In this document: positions 8,104-18,033 of the stretch, one piece after another
Numbering within the stretch: position 1 is the stretch's first letter
Layout of the letters: each line of letters opens with the position of its first letter
Assembly (NCBI GenBank): GCA_963781785.1
Contig: CAWAHD010000002.1
Span: 1,240,001-1,304,000 of the forward strand
Source: CAWAHD01 sp963781785
GTDB taxonomy: Bacteria; Planctomycetota; Planctomycetia; Isosphaerales; Isosphaeraceae
Reading direction: 5' to 3'
Length of the DNA: 64,000 nucleotides
The notes under the pieces: generated by a model
Seen by the model: only the letters and a program-made list of their open reading frames with translations
Database searches by the model: none
What the model was told of the DNA's origin: nothing
Translations under genes and position numbers: made by a program

Positions 8104-8535
8104 TCAGTCCTCGTCAGAGGCAACGACCTCGCCAACCACCTTCCCTCCGCTGAGGACGTGGCTCATCTGCGACATCCCGTACCAGCCCAGCGAAGGCACC
8201 ACGACGGCGGCACCAACGAGGATGACGATCGCGAAGGCACTCACCGAGGCAATCAGGATCGCGAGAAAACCCGTACCGATCGCAAATCGGAAGAGCACGG
8301 CGCTGGGCGGGCTCCGCCGCACGGTGCCGACCCAGAGCGCGGGTAAGGCGGCGGCCAGACCCCAAGCCAGCGCAACCGTCATCCCTGCGGACGCGGACGC
8401 CGATCGGCTCGCCGGCGCGAAACGGTCGCTCGCGGCATAGAGAGCGAAGCAATAGGCACTGACCGCGATCAAGAGCATCAGCTTGCTCAGCGTCCATTGC
8501 GGTCTCAGGGTGTGAATCCGGGTTGAATTGTTCAT
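8104..8535 (-). CDS. Multi-pass membrane protein of unknown function, copy B (143 aa)
   Basis: This paralog of 4643-5140 starts MNNSTRIHTLRPQWTLSKLM against MDHSTRIYALRPHWTLGKLM and keeps the same segments (MTVALAWGLAAALPALWVGT, then FAIGTGFLAILIASVSAF and VVVPSLGWYGMSQMS). The two diverge after that point: copy B ends in a short hydrophilic tail (GGKVVGEVVASDED) where copy A has another membrane segment. The nucleotide similarity is high, so the duplication is recent. The function is unknown. Confidence 0.65.
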   Translation of the reverse strand: MNNSTRIHTLRPQWTLSKLMLLIAVSAYCFALYAASDRFAPASRSASASAGMTVALAWGLAAALPALWVGTVRRSPPSAVLFRFAIGTGFLAILIASVSAFAIVILVGAAVVVPSLGWYGMSQMSHVLSGGKVVGEVVASDED

Positions 8536-8586
8536 CCCGTTCTCCTGGTCAGACGAAGCGAGTTCACTGTCATTCGCCCCGTTCGC

Positions 8587-8655
8587 GTGTGAGATTGGGA
8601 AAGCCTCGATCTTGGATCATCCTTTCGGGGTCCCGAGAATCGTCCCGCGCCCAAC
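8587..8655. repeat. Duplicated segment matching 5697-5768
   Basis: The block starting CGTGTGAGATTGGGAAAGCC and ending near CCCGAGAATCGTCCCGCGCC corresponds base for base, with a few changes, to 5697-5768. In copy B it lies directly upstream of the membrane-protein gene. In copy A a further gene (5110-5619) intervenes. It marks the boundary of the duplication. Confidence 0.6.
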
Positions 8656-8690
8656 CTTCCGCGCCAACTCTGCCACACCGATTACACCCG

Positions 8691-9053
8691 TTACGGCTCG
8701 GGTGGGTCGGGCTCGATGGGGACCCAGGGTCGGGCGGCGGCCCGAGCGTACTTCGAAGCGAGTTCCCGGTTGGAACGCTCGTGATCCCGATAGTTCCTGG
8801 CGACCTCACCGAGCCCAGCCAGCCTCTGCCGTGAGGCTGGGTCGCTCTGGGACCGCGGCTTCACCATCATCCGTTCGACTTTGGAGGCGTCGTCGGCCCA
8901 CGACTGGGCCTCGGCCGCATACTCGCCCGCCTTCAGGCTTCGTAGTCGCCAGGTCATTAGCATCTTCCCGGCGGTCAGAAGGATCGCCACGATTGCGACA
9001 ACGGCCATCAGCCGGCGGATGGTGAACCGGGGACGGTGAACGAAGATTGGCAT
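8691..9053 (-). CDS. Membrane-anchored protein, paralog of 6624-7160 (120 aa)
   Basis: The start at 9053 gives MPIFVHRPRFTIRRLMAVVA followed by IVAILLTAG, the typical planctomycete anchor. A longer frame to 9131 adds residues without hydrophobic or conserved character. The outer part is charged and helical (AAEAQSWADDASKVERMMVK) and the tail is YARAAARPWVPIEPDPPEP, matching the pattern of the protein at 6624-7160. No catalytic features are visible. Confidence 0.6.
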   Translation of the reverse strand: MPIFVHRPRFTIRRLMAVVAIVAILLTAGKMLMTWRLRSLKAGEYAAEAQSWADDASKVERMMVKPRSQSDPASRQRLAGLGEVARNYRDHERSNRELASKYARAAARPWVPIEPDPPEP

Positions 9054-9650
9054 GAGTATTCTCGCGCCGATGCCGTCAATCCAGGCCAACCGGATCACAA
9101 CAAGGTTCAGGCTGACCACTGGGTCGCCCATCGAAAACCTCGCTGGAGACGGCTGGGCTCTTGGTCCGGTTGATCAAGTTTAGCGAGGAACGGATTACAT
9201 AAGGAACCCAGGAAAGCAGGAGGCCAGAGAATCTGGAGGTAGGGTACTGCTCCGATCGTTTTCCGTGATCGCCCTCAGGGTCGAGGCCCGCAGGCCATTC
9301 TCGCCGACATTCTGCTTTTGCGTGCCGTGTCTCGCTGCCTGCATGAGGCTGCTCTCTGGCTCTTCGTTGGCTTTGTTTCCTTGTGTTCAAGGCGTATTGG
9401 CAGCGGTCCGAATTGCGGGCGCATGGCGGGGTCTGTTCTTAGAGCACAGGCAAACCAAGGTAACGAAGATTTCGGTGAGGCTTCAACTCGGCCATTGCCT
9501 CTTGGGGCGATTCCTGCTTTCGTGGCATTCCGATGTCTCGGTAGGCGCACAACCCGTGTTCCTGTCCAGACCCAGCGCCTCATCGCCCTGATCGTCTCAG
9601 CGAGACCGCAGACCAGACTATGCAACGGGGCGGCCTGGAGCACCAGGCCT
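9054..9650. other. Intergenic region without recognisable genes
   Basis: Open frames occur on both strands, but their composition is unlike the neighbouring genes and they run into the repeats that follow. Nothing is assigned. Confidence 0.5.
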
Positions 9651-9841
9651 GACGCAGCAAACTTTGTCGCCTTTCGCTCCGCGAAAGTTGGTGCCTTTTG
9701 GAGCGAAGCGCGAACTTTGGTGTCAGTCAGGCTGGAAAGCCAACCGTGACGCAGCAAACTTTGTCGCCTTTCGCTCCGCGAAAGTTGGTGCCTTTTGGAG
9801 CGAAGCGCAACTTTGGTGTCAGTCAGGCTGGAAAGCCTGAC
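9651..9841. repeat. Two direct ~95-bp repeats with CTTTCGC hairpins
   Basis: Copies begin GACGCAGCAAACTTTGTCGC at 9651 and 9748. Each contains CTTTCGCTCCGCGAAAG, a hairpin, then TTTTGGAGCGAAGCGC, and ends in a GTCAGGC hairpin. The same composite unit occurs at 841-924, so it is a mobile or amplifying intergenic element rather than a local accident. Confidence 0.75.
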
Positions 9842-9902
9842 CTACGCCACCGTCAGGCTGGAAAGCCTGACCTACGCAATCCGTCAGGCTGGAAAGCCTG
9901 AC
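9822..9902. repeat. Three GTCAGGC hairpin repeats, 30/31-bp spacing
   Basis: Copies of GTCAGGCTGGAAAGCCTGAC start at 9822, 9852 and 9883, each followed by CTACG. The family is the same as the arrays at 904-1147 and 3641-3891. Confidence 0.85.
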
Positions 9903-10102
9903 CTACGTCTGCGCAACCCCGTCGTTCGACGCACCGAGCGCCGAAGAAGCCGCACAGCCCGGTCGCCGCGACTGATCCGTCCGATCCGTCCGATCCGGTG
10001 TCCCCGGAACTTCGCAAGCCGCCGCCGTTTACTCAGCGATGTGCACGACGGTATAAACCGCTTCGGGCTCGAATTCGAGGTTCGCGACCATCTGCGGAGC
10101 AT

Positions 10103-10993
10103 TCACTCCCCCGGCGATCGACGGATCGCCTCGCACATCGCCTTGGCCGCCTGATACTCGGCCTTGGCCACGAAGCCGATACTGAACTTGGCCGGCAACC
10201 GCTTCAGGTCGGGCACATGCTCGACCAGCTCCTTGTACCCCTTGCGACCAAACCCGAACACGGTCATGTCCTGAAACGATCCATCCTTGCCCTTCTCGAA
10301 CGGCCAGGAGACGTAGGAATCGGTCTCTCCGGCCTCCGGCTCCTGGTGGTTGACGCAGAAAAAGCCGGCGGTCCCTTCAGCCGCCCCGAAACAGACCCAG
10401 GGGACCACTTGCGACCATGGCGTGTCGAGGGTCGTCTTCGTCGCGTCGGGGCGGATGACGAAGTCCTTATCCGCCTGGAGCGCGCCCCCAGGGGTCCCCT
10501 CGTACAGGAACCAGTAGGTCGGCCGGTCGATCCGCCGCAAGGTCAGGGTCGCATGCGTCGGATAGAAGTCCCAGGCGCAGGAGGTCTTCCTGTCCGCGGT
10601 CTCGGACTCGATCCGAACCCGGTCGGCGGCGCGCACGGTGACGCGGCTCGCGAACGGGTTGTTGTTCGTGTACTGCCCGTACCCGTAGCCGCAGTGAAAG
10701 AACTTCGTCGGCTGGCCGCACTTGGGCAATCCACGGTACTCCCCCTTCGCCTGGCCGCCAGGGCGATAGGACACCCAGTCGTGACCGTCCTTATCGAGAA
10801 TGCTTGCGAACCCGGCCCCCTTCTTCCCGTAGAAGTAGGTCGCCGACGGCGTCTCCACCTTGAAGCAGTCGACGTCATGGTGGAGGATAACCTCCGAAAC
10901 GCGGACTCCGTCATCCGGGGGCGAATCGGCCCGAGACGCAGCGAGCGAGATCGTGCTGAACAGCGTGACGCCAAGAATGATCACGTGACGCAT
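10103..10993 (-). CDS. Secreted beta-sandwich protein of unknown function (296 aa)
   Basis: The ATG at 10993 gives MRHVIILGVTLFSTISLAAS, a classical signal peptide, followed by the mature sequence SRADSPPDDGVRVSEVILHH. The frame continues 46 codons upstream without conserved character. The domain contains SATYFYGKKGAGFASILDKD and later WDFYPTHATLTLRRIDRPTY, a pattern of alternating strands with aromatic residues like carbohydrate-active or galactose-mutarotase-like folds. It ends with a short helix. It may act on glycans outside the cytoplasm, which fits the esterase gene 350 bases upstream, but no catalytic residue can be named. Confidence 0.7.
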   Translation of the reverse strand: MRHVIILGVTLFSTISLAASRADSPPDDGVRVSEVILHHDVDCFKVETPSATYFYGKKGAGFASILDKDGHDWVSYRPGGQAKGEYRGLPKCGQPTKFFHCGYGYGQYTNNNPFASRVTVRAADRVRIESETADRKTSCAWDFYPTHATLTLRRIDRPTYWFLYEGTPGGALQADKDFVIRPDATKTTLDTPWSQVVPWVCFGAAEGTAGFFCVNHQEPEAGETDSYVSWPFEKGKDGSFQDMTVFGFGRKGYKELVEHVPDLKRLPAKFSIGFVAKAEYQAAKAMCEAIRRSPGE

Positions 10994-11342
10994 TGGGAGG
11001 ATACCCGGACCCAACGTGCTGCGACCCCGCCCCGACAGATCACGAACCTCGCGATTCCTTGATGATACGGGTTGCCGCCGATCTCGACTAGACGATGCGT
11101 GCCGAGTCTTTGGCGATTGGTTGCAGCACATTGACGGCCATCGGCAGCCCTGGATTTCAGACGTTGTCCGCGGAGCTCGAAATCGAGCGCCTCGGGCGGG
11201 TGTGCGAGTACATTCAGAGGCATCTCAGCCAACCCATCCACCGTGACGAAGGAAGTCCAAAGCCCACCGCGTCGGTCAACAGGAGATGAAGGTCCTCCGC
11301 GTGCTCCACACTGTAACACGCGGCCTTGACCCACGGGGTGCT
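10994..11342. other. Intergenic region between two secreted-protein genes
   Basis: No coding feature, hairpin or clear promoter was recognised in this stretch. Confidence 0.4.
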
Positions 11343-12764
11343 TCATCCCGAGGCCGCGCCGTGATGGCTCGCGTTCCATTCCGTCGAGAACGGCAGCGCA
11401 GGCAGACCTTCGCTATTGAACACTGACCAGCCCGGCGTGTTGCTCCAGGCGTAGCGCACGAAGACGGCACGCGTCACCTCTGCGCTCTCTAGAGTGACGG
11501 TGTCTTTGCCCGAGAGGGTTGCCTTCGCGGGTGCAAATCTCTTGTCCGCTCCGGCGATTTCAAAGCCGCTCGGGCCGCCGTTGAGCATCAGTCCGTGCGC
11601 GACATTGTCGAAAGTGACGGAGGCCGTTGCGCCTTGGAAATCCACGGATTTGAAAAGCGGCCCGGGCGCGGAATTGCTCGCGCCGTAGCATAGCTTCATG
11701 GCCGCTGCCGCGAGACGCTCGCCGACTGGCTCTTTCTGCCTTGGATGGATGTCATTCCTGGCGTTCCCGACATCAAGCGTGCAGGCGATCTCCGCGTTCT
11801 TGAGCCGCCTTGCAGCGGCGATCTGCGCCATCCAGAATTCCGGCAATTTGCCCTTTTCCGACGGAAACTGTTCGGGCACACCTTCGTATGTGTGCGGGGC
11901 GAGCATCACGATCAGGAACGGCAGGTTGCTGCCCCAATCCTTGCGCCAGGCGTGGGCCATGCAGGTCAGGTAATCGGCGTATCGCATCCCCATTCCGTGG
12001 TTCTCCTCCCCCTGATACCAGACGACCCCCTTGATGGCGAACGGAATCATGGGGTTGATCTTGGCGTTGAACACCAACCCGGGAGACTGATCATCCTTCA
12101 GGGAGTCGGGCAGGCCGTCACGCGGGACCCACGCCGTGATGACCGAGCCCTCCCAAGCCGAGATGATCAGGCCCACGGGAACGTGGAGATTTTGCTGCAA
12201 GCGACGGGCGAAGAAGAAACCGACTGCCGAGACCGTCAGATTGGACTTATTGACCGGACGCCAGCTTCCGGGAGCGACCTTGAAGTCGTCCTGTCTGGTT
12301 TCCGCTCGCTGGTGCGGAATGATCACGAAGCGAATCGTCGGGAAATCGTCCTTGGCGACGGATTCCACGCCGTGATCCGCCTCGGTGAGATTGCGCTGAA
12401 TGTTGGACTGTCCGGAGCAGAGCCAGACATCACCAACCAGGACATCCTTGAATACCATTACATTGCCATCCGTGCTCACGCTGAGTTCCGCCGCCACCGA
12501 AGACGCTTGCAACGGAGTCAGATTCACTCGCCATTTGCCATCGCTGGCTACCGTGGCGGACTGCCTCTGGTCCGCGAACTCTACGGCGACTTTGGCCCCC
12601 GGCGAACCCCAGCCCCAGACTGGAACCTTCACCCCGCGCTGAACCACCATGCCGTCCGCGAAGATCCCCGCAACCTTGAGGTCGGCGGCGGACGCTGTGA
12701 TTCCCGAGACCAGGCACAGGCATAGCGCGAGAGGTGCTTTGAAGCAGGTGATGTTCGTTCTCAT
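11343..12764 (-). CDS. Secreted sialate O-acetylesterase-like carbohydrate esterase (473 aa)
   Basis: A signal peptide (MRTNITCFKAPLALCLCLVS) is followed by an N-terminal beta domain (LKVAGIFADGMVVQRGVKVP, then VWGWGSPGAKVAVEFADQR). The SGNH-like esterase domain carries DVWLCSGQSN near residue 117, the block with the nucleophilic serine, GVVWYQGEEN near 245, and the DIHPRQK block near 340 with the catalytic histidine. These are the three signature regions of the SASA/DUF303 family, which removes acetyl groups from sialic acids or plant polysaccharides. The length is normal. It is probably periplasmic and part of polysaccharide breakdown. A broken TetR-type regulator is transcribed divergently just upstream and may once have controlled it. 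Confidence 0.85.
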   Translation of the reverse strand: MRTNITCFKAPLALCLCLVSGITASAADLKVAGIFADGMVVQRGVKVPVWGWGSPGAKVAVEFADQRQSATVASDGKWRVNLTPLQASSVAAELSVSTDGNVMVFKDVLVGDVWLCSGQSNIQRNLTEADHGVESVAKDDFPTIRFVIIPHQRAETRQDDFKVAPGSWRPVNKSNLTVSAVGFFFARRLQQNLHVPVGLIISAWEGSVITAWVPRDGLPDSLKDDQSPGLVFNAKINPMIPFAIKGVVWYQGEENHGMGMRYADYLTCMAHAWRKDWGSNLPFLIVMLAPHTYEGVPEQFPSEKGKLPEFWMAQIAAARRLKNAEIACTLDVGNARNDIHPRQKEPVGERLAAAAMKLCYGASNSAPGPLFKSVDFQGATASVTFDNVAHGLMLNGGPSGFEIAGADKRFAPAKATLSGKDTVTLESAEVTRAVFVRYAWSNTPGWSVFNSEGLPALPFSTEWNASHHGAASG

Positions 12765-12789
12765 TCCTTTGCCTCATCTAACCGATGTT

Positions 12790-13389
12790 CACCCCGGTGC
12801 TGCCGCCGGTCGTGGCGAGGTTCTGGATGATCCAATATCGCTGGCCCTGAAGGTCGATGATCTCCGCGAGGTCCTGGGCACCGCCCAGGTGTCCAAGGGC
12901 GCGTTCTTCCATCAATTCCGCGACCGGGAAGACCTGGGCTTCGCGGTGCTGGACTGGCACATGGACAAGCGCCGGCAACTGCTCGATGCGATCGAGCAAG
13001 AATTGCCGCTCGCTAAATAGGCCGATCCGCTTCAAAAGGTCTTTCGGCGGCTGGACGCGATCCAGGAAATGGTCCACCGCCGCGAGGGCTCTCAGGGAGG
13101 CTGCATCATCGGCAACATGAGTACAGCCCTCAGCGATTGCCACGCCGGCTTTCGGAAACGTCTTGCCGAGTGTTTCGACGAGATGGCCCAGGAGTTCCGC
13201 CCCCACTTGCAGGCAGCGGCACGGCATCGACGCGTGACGCGGCGAACGAATACCGGCGAGCTGGCCCGGTACATCGTCACGGTCATCGAAGGAGCGATCA
13301 TGCAGGGTCGTACGCTCGGCGACGTGGAGCTGCTCCCCCGTAAACTGGCCTATCTGAAACAGCATCTCAAGAAAAGCCTGGCACCGTGA
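12790..13389 (+). pseudogene. Degenerate TetR-family transcriptional regulator
   Basis: One frame carries KVDDLREVLGTAQVSKGAFF and HQFRDREDLGFAVLDWH, the turn-helix part of a TetR DNA-binding domain, then a TAG stop at 13018-13020, and then in the same frame GGCIIGNMSTALSDCHAGFR and an ending typical of TetR ligand-binding domains (LARYIVTVIEGAIMQGRTLG). The first helix of the DNA-binding domain is not recognisable. An in-frame nonsense codon plus a damaged N-terminus indicate a dead gene, although the rest is well preserved. Its position divergent to the esterase gene suggests a lost local regulator. Confidence 0.7.
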
Positions 13390-13447
13390 AACCGGGCGGC
13401 TCCTTTTCGGGTATGAGCAGACAGACCGGTTGGTTTGTTTTCTGCCG

Positions 13448-14914
13448 ATGGAGAAACCGATGCACCGTGACCAACCACGATGGGAGAACCGCATTCTGAC
13501 CCGCCGCGAGTTGCTCTGCAACGGCAGTATGGGCATGGGTGCGCTGGCGCTGTCAGCCATAGCAGGCGATGCGTTGGGGGACGTAACGCGTTCGGCGGGC
13601 AGCCTCGACTCTCCCCTGGCGCCCAAGCAACCACACTTTGCCGCCAAGGCCAAACGCGTGATTCACCTGTTCCTGAACGGCGGTCCGTCTCACGTCGATA
13701 CCTTCGACCACAAACCGGCACTCGACAAATACCACGGCCAGCGAACTCCCCAGGAGCATGCACCTGGTCACCGAACGCCGAACCGGTACCGTGATGAGGT
13801 CGCCCTTCAAGTTCCAGCGCTACGGTCAGAGCGGGATCGAAGTCAGTGAGATTTTTTCCCACATCGGGGAGTGCATCGACGACATCGCGGTGATCCGTTC
13901 CATGCAGGCAGACGTGCCCAACCATATACCGTCGATCCTGCTGATGAACTGCGGGGACGCGCGGTTGATCCGGCCCAGTCTCGGGTCGTGGGTGACCTAT
14001 GGTCTGGGCAGTGAGAACCAGAACCTCCCCGGGTTTGTCGCCATGCGTCCCGGCGGTTACCCGAACAACGGCGGCGCCCAAAACTTGCGGGCAGGGTTTC
14101 TGCCGGGCGCTTACCAGGGAACCTATATCGACACCCGGCATACGGACATCGAAAAACTGCTCGAGAATACCACCAACCCGCGTGTTTCCAGCGCGGACCA
14201 GGGCCGGCAACTCGAACTCTTGCGGGAACTCAATGAACGTCACCGCCAGGAGCGCGACAGGAACGAGCAGATCGAGGCCCGCATCCAGTCCTTTGAGCTG
14301 GGCTCGCGCATGCAACTGAGAAGCCGCGGAGGCGTTCGACATCCGTCGGGAACCCGAGTCGATCCGCCGGATGTACGGGGAAGGCATCCGAGGCCCGGCA
14401 GATCCTGATCGCGCGGCGACTGGTCGAGCGGGGAGTCCGCTTCGTGCAGGCCTGGATCGGCAACGATTGGGACCACCACCAGAACCTGGAACAAGGCCAC
14501 CGCAGTATGGCCAGGCAGTGCGATCAGGCGATCGGCGCCTTGCTGAAGGACCTCAAACAGCGGGGCATGCTCGACGACACCCTGGTCATCTGGGGAGGGG
14601 AGTTCGGCCGCACCCCGACCGTGGAATTGCCGATGGGCCTCCCCAACAACTTGAAGGGCAACGGCCGCGACCACAACCATCACGGTTTCACCATGTGGCT
14701 GGCAGGCGGCGGCGTCAAGGGCGGGTACGTGCACGGCGCCACCGACGAATTCGGCTTTCGGGCGGTCGAGCAGAAGGTCCACGTCCACGACCTGCACGCC
14801 ACGATTCTGCACCTGCTCGGTTTTGATCACACCAGGCTGACCTACCGCCACGCCAGCCGGGATTTTCGCCTCACCGACGTCTACGGCGAAGTGGTGCACG
14901 AACTGATCGCCTGA
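13448..14914 (+). pseudogene. DUF1501 family protein with twin-arginine signal, frameshifted
   Basis: The ATG at 13448 begins MEKPMHRDQPRWENRILTRR, followed by ELLCNGSMGMGALALSAIAG, a twin-arginine export signal. The family pattern continues with VIHLFLNGGPSHVDTFDHKP, then in a second frame from about 13750 (IGECIDDIAVIRSMQADVPN) and finally in a third stretch LVIWGGEFGRTPTVELPMGL and DHNHHGFTMWLAGGGVKGGY. At least three frameshifts, near 13745, 14315 and 14395, break the frame. DUF1501 proteins are predicted sulfatase-fold, exported proteins that pair with DUF1549/DUF1553 cytochromes in planctomycetes, and here such a gene follows immediately. Confidence 0.75.
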
Positions 14915-14962
14915 CATCCCGACGAGGGAAGCGAGCAACCCCCTGGACATTCCGAGTTAAGG

Positions 14963-17811
14963 ATGAATCCTGTGCGAAGATCCGTCCCTGAGCAAAGCGA
15001 GCTGGCTGTGGCTGGCGCTGGGGTTGGTCGCCGGTACGTCTCCCATGCTCCGCGCCGCTCCGCTTGACGGTAGCGATGCCAAGGGCGTTGAGTTCTTCGA
15101 AAGCAAGATTCGCCCGCTACTGGCAAACACGTGTTATCAGTGCCACAGCCGGCAAAGCAAGAAGGTCAAGGGAGGGCTGCTGCTCGACAGCCCGGAGGGG
15201 CTGCTCAAAGGAGGCGATTCCGGCCCAATTCTTGTGACCGGCGACCCCGATCAAAGTCTGCTGATCAAGGCCGTGCGCTACAAGGATGAAGACCTGCGCA
15301 TGCCGCCGGACGGCAAAAAGCTGACCGCGGCCCAGGTCGCCGATCTCGAAGCTTGGGTGAAGATGGGAGCGCCTCTGCCGGGAGCGGGTGTCCAGGAAGA
15401 CAAGATCACGGCGAGTGCGCGCACGCACTGGGCCTTTCAACCGGTCAAGCGACCCGCAATTCCAACGGTCAAGAACCAACGCTGGGTGCAATCACCGGTT
15501 GATGCGTTTATCCTCGCCAAACTGGAATCGACGGGAATGCAGCCGGCTCATCCGGCGGACAAACGAACCCTGATCCGGCGGGCGACTTATGACTTGATCG
15601 GTTTGCCGCCGACACCGGAGGAAGTCGCGGCCTTCGTGGCGGACGAGTCCCCGGACGCGTTCGCAACAGTCGTGGATCGTTTGCTCGCCTCGCCGCATTA
15701 CGGCGAGCGCTGGGGCCGTCACTGGCTGGATGTGGCCCGATACGCCAGTACCGACAGTCCCTATGCCTTCACCTATCGCGATTACGTGATTCGTGCGTTC
15801 AATGACGATCTGCCTTACGATGAATTCCTTCTCCAGCAACTTGCCGCGGATCAGCTCGACCTTGGCAAGAACAAACAAGCGTTGGCCGGTCTTGGGTTCC
15901 TGACCGTGCGGCCGCCAGTTCGAGAACAACATCCACGACACGATTGACGACCGCATTGATGCGGTTTCGCGGGGGATCTATGGCGCTCTCCGTGAGCTGC
16001 GCTCGCTGCCACGACCACAAGTACGATCCGATTCCCACACGCGACTATTACGCCCTCCACGGTGTCTTCGCCAGCTCCGATCGAGCCGGACGAATTGCCT
16101 CTCCTCGGCATTGCCCCCGATCCGAAAGCGTACGCGGAGTATCTGGCGAAAGCGCAAGCCACTGCAGGCGAAGTGGGATCAACTTCATCCGCAAGCAAGA
16201 GGCTCAGGTACTCAAGCAGCACCGCCAGCAGACAGCCCAGTACCTGCTCCTGAGCCGGGAACCGGCCAAACTGGCCGAACTCGACGGCGAGGAATTCGGG
16301 TTGAGCGACCGGAAAATACTGCGGACCGGCGCCATGCGTTGGCTGAAGGCGCTGGAAAAAATGGACCCGGAATCCGATCCGATTTTCGCTCCCTGGTTCG
16401 CGTTTGCGGCGCTGCCGACTTCGGAATTCGCCGACCGGGCGAAGGAGTTGTCGGCCAGAATCGCCGCCAATTCGCTGGCCCGTCCCCTGAACTCTCTGGT
16501 GGTCCGGGCTTTTGCAGGCGAACCACCGACCTCCTTGAAGGATGTGGCGGAGCGCTACGGCAAACTGTTCGAGGACGTGGACAAACGATGGCAAGAGAGG
16601 CTAGCAGAGCAATCCCGAAAGCCAGAGCACTGCCCGAAGCCGAGCAGGAATCGCTACGCCAGGTGTTCTACGGCAAGGACAGCCCCGGTAACTTGCCGGC
16701 CGAGTTGATCCCGAGTCTATACAACGTACCGGCGCTCATGCAGATTGTGCCGCTCCGCGCAGAAATCGACGCGCCTTGACGCCAGTCATCCCGGTGCTCC
16801 CCAGCGAGCCATGGCGCTCGTCGACAGTCCGCAGCCGAAGAACAGCCGGGTCTTCATCCGTGGGAACCCGAATCGATTGGGTGAGGAGGTCCCCCGCCAG
16901 TTTCTTGCGATCCTGGCGGGGGACAAACGGCAGCCGTTCACCCGTGGCAGCGGCCGACTCGAGCTGGCCAGAGCCATCGCCAGCCGGGAGAATCCCCTCA
17001 CAGCCCGGGTGATCGTCAACCGCCTCTGGCTCCATCATTTTGGCGCCGGTCTGGTGACGACTCCCGACGATTTTGGGTTGCGCTCCGATCCACCGAGCCA
17101 TCCCGAATTGCTGGACTACCTCGCCTGGCGGTTGATGCAAGACGGCTGGTCGCTCAAGAAACTGCACCGCTTGTTGATGCTTTCCAGCGTCTACCAGCAA
17201 AAGAGCGATGACAACCTTCGCCATGAGAAGTTGGATCCGGACAACCGGCTGCTGGCGAAAATGAACCGCCGCCGACTCGACTTCGAATCGATGCGGGATA
17301 CGCTTCTGTTCGTCGCGGGCAATCTTGACCATTCCTTCGGGGGTCGTCCGGTCGATCTGCTCAAGCGCGGGACAGCCAGCAAGCAAGCTGACTCCAATCG
17401 CCGCACGGTTTATGGAGTCGATCGATCGCAACGACTTGCTTGCTTTGTTCCGGATCTTCGATTTTGCCAACCCGGATATCACCACGGCCCAGCGTGACGC
17501 CACCACCGTGCCGCAACAGTCGCTCTTCTTTCTGAACAGCCCCTTCGTCATGGAACAAGCTTGCAAACTGGTGAACCGGCCCGCCTTCCAAGCGACTCGA
17601 TGACGAGACGAAGCGGGTTCGCTATCTCTATCAACTTGTCTATCAACGCGATCCCACGGCAGACGAAATCCAACTGGGACTTCGTTTCCTCCAGGCCAGA
17701 TCTGCTAGAGCGGACCTCACGGAGCCCAACCATGCGCAGCCGGCGCTGACTCCCTGGGAACGATATGGCCAGGTTCTGCTGATGTCGAATGAACTGATGT
17801 TTGTGGATTGA
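14963..17811 (+). pseudogene. DUF1549/DUF1553 (PSCyt1) protein, many frameshifts
   Basis: The span starts at an ATG with a GGA upstream and a signal peptide (SKASWLWLALGLVAGTSPML) and carries the cytochrome-like motif NTCYQCHSRQSKKVKGGLLL near residue 50, then YGERWGRHWLDVARYASTDS of DUF1549, CARCHDHKYDPIPTRDYYAL at the DUF1549-DUF1553 junction, and the DUF1553 C-terminal blocks SRENPLTARVIVNRLWLHHF, LHRLLMLSSVYQQ and TVPQQSLFFLNSPFVMEQA. It ends LLMSNELMFVD. About eight or nine frame changes are needed (near 14985, 15910, 15975, 16080, 16165, 16610, 16770, 17410, 17600). Family members are exported and pair with DUF1501. This copy is unlikely to be functional as written. Confidence 0.75.
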
Positions 17812-18033
17812 CCGACCAGGTTCCGCATCAACGGATTACTCGGCAGAACGCCGGGCATCGTTGGCCCGATATGGGCAAGACTTACAATCGACAGTTCGCC
17901 GTGCTGAGAATCTTGCCTCTCTCGCTAAGGGACGCCAGGGCCTCCCGGAATCATTGCGGATTGGTCGTGCGGACCCGCCGTGGCCGGCCCTCAGTATATT
18001 AGAGGAAACTGCGTCACAACGGGAGAGAACGAC

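Noticed and set aside
9275..9757. Open frames in the region before the repeats
   Set aside because: The sequences are arginine- and serine-rich shadows, with no ribosome site or family similarity, and they run into the repeat units.
12778..13653. 291-codon frame on the minus strand across the TetR remnant
   Set aside because: The plus strand carries clear TetR segments, so the minus frame is a shadow.
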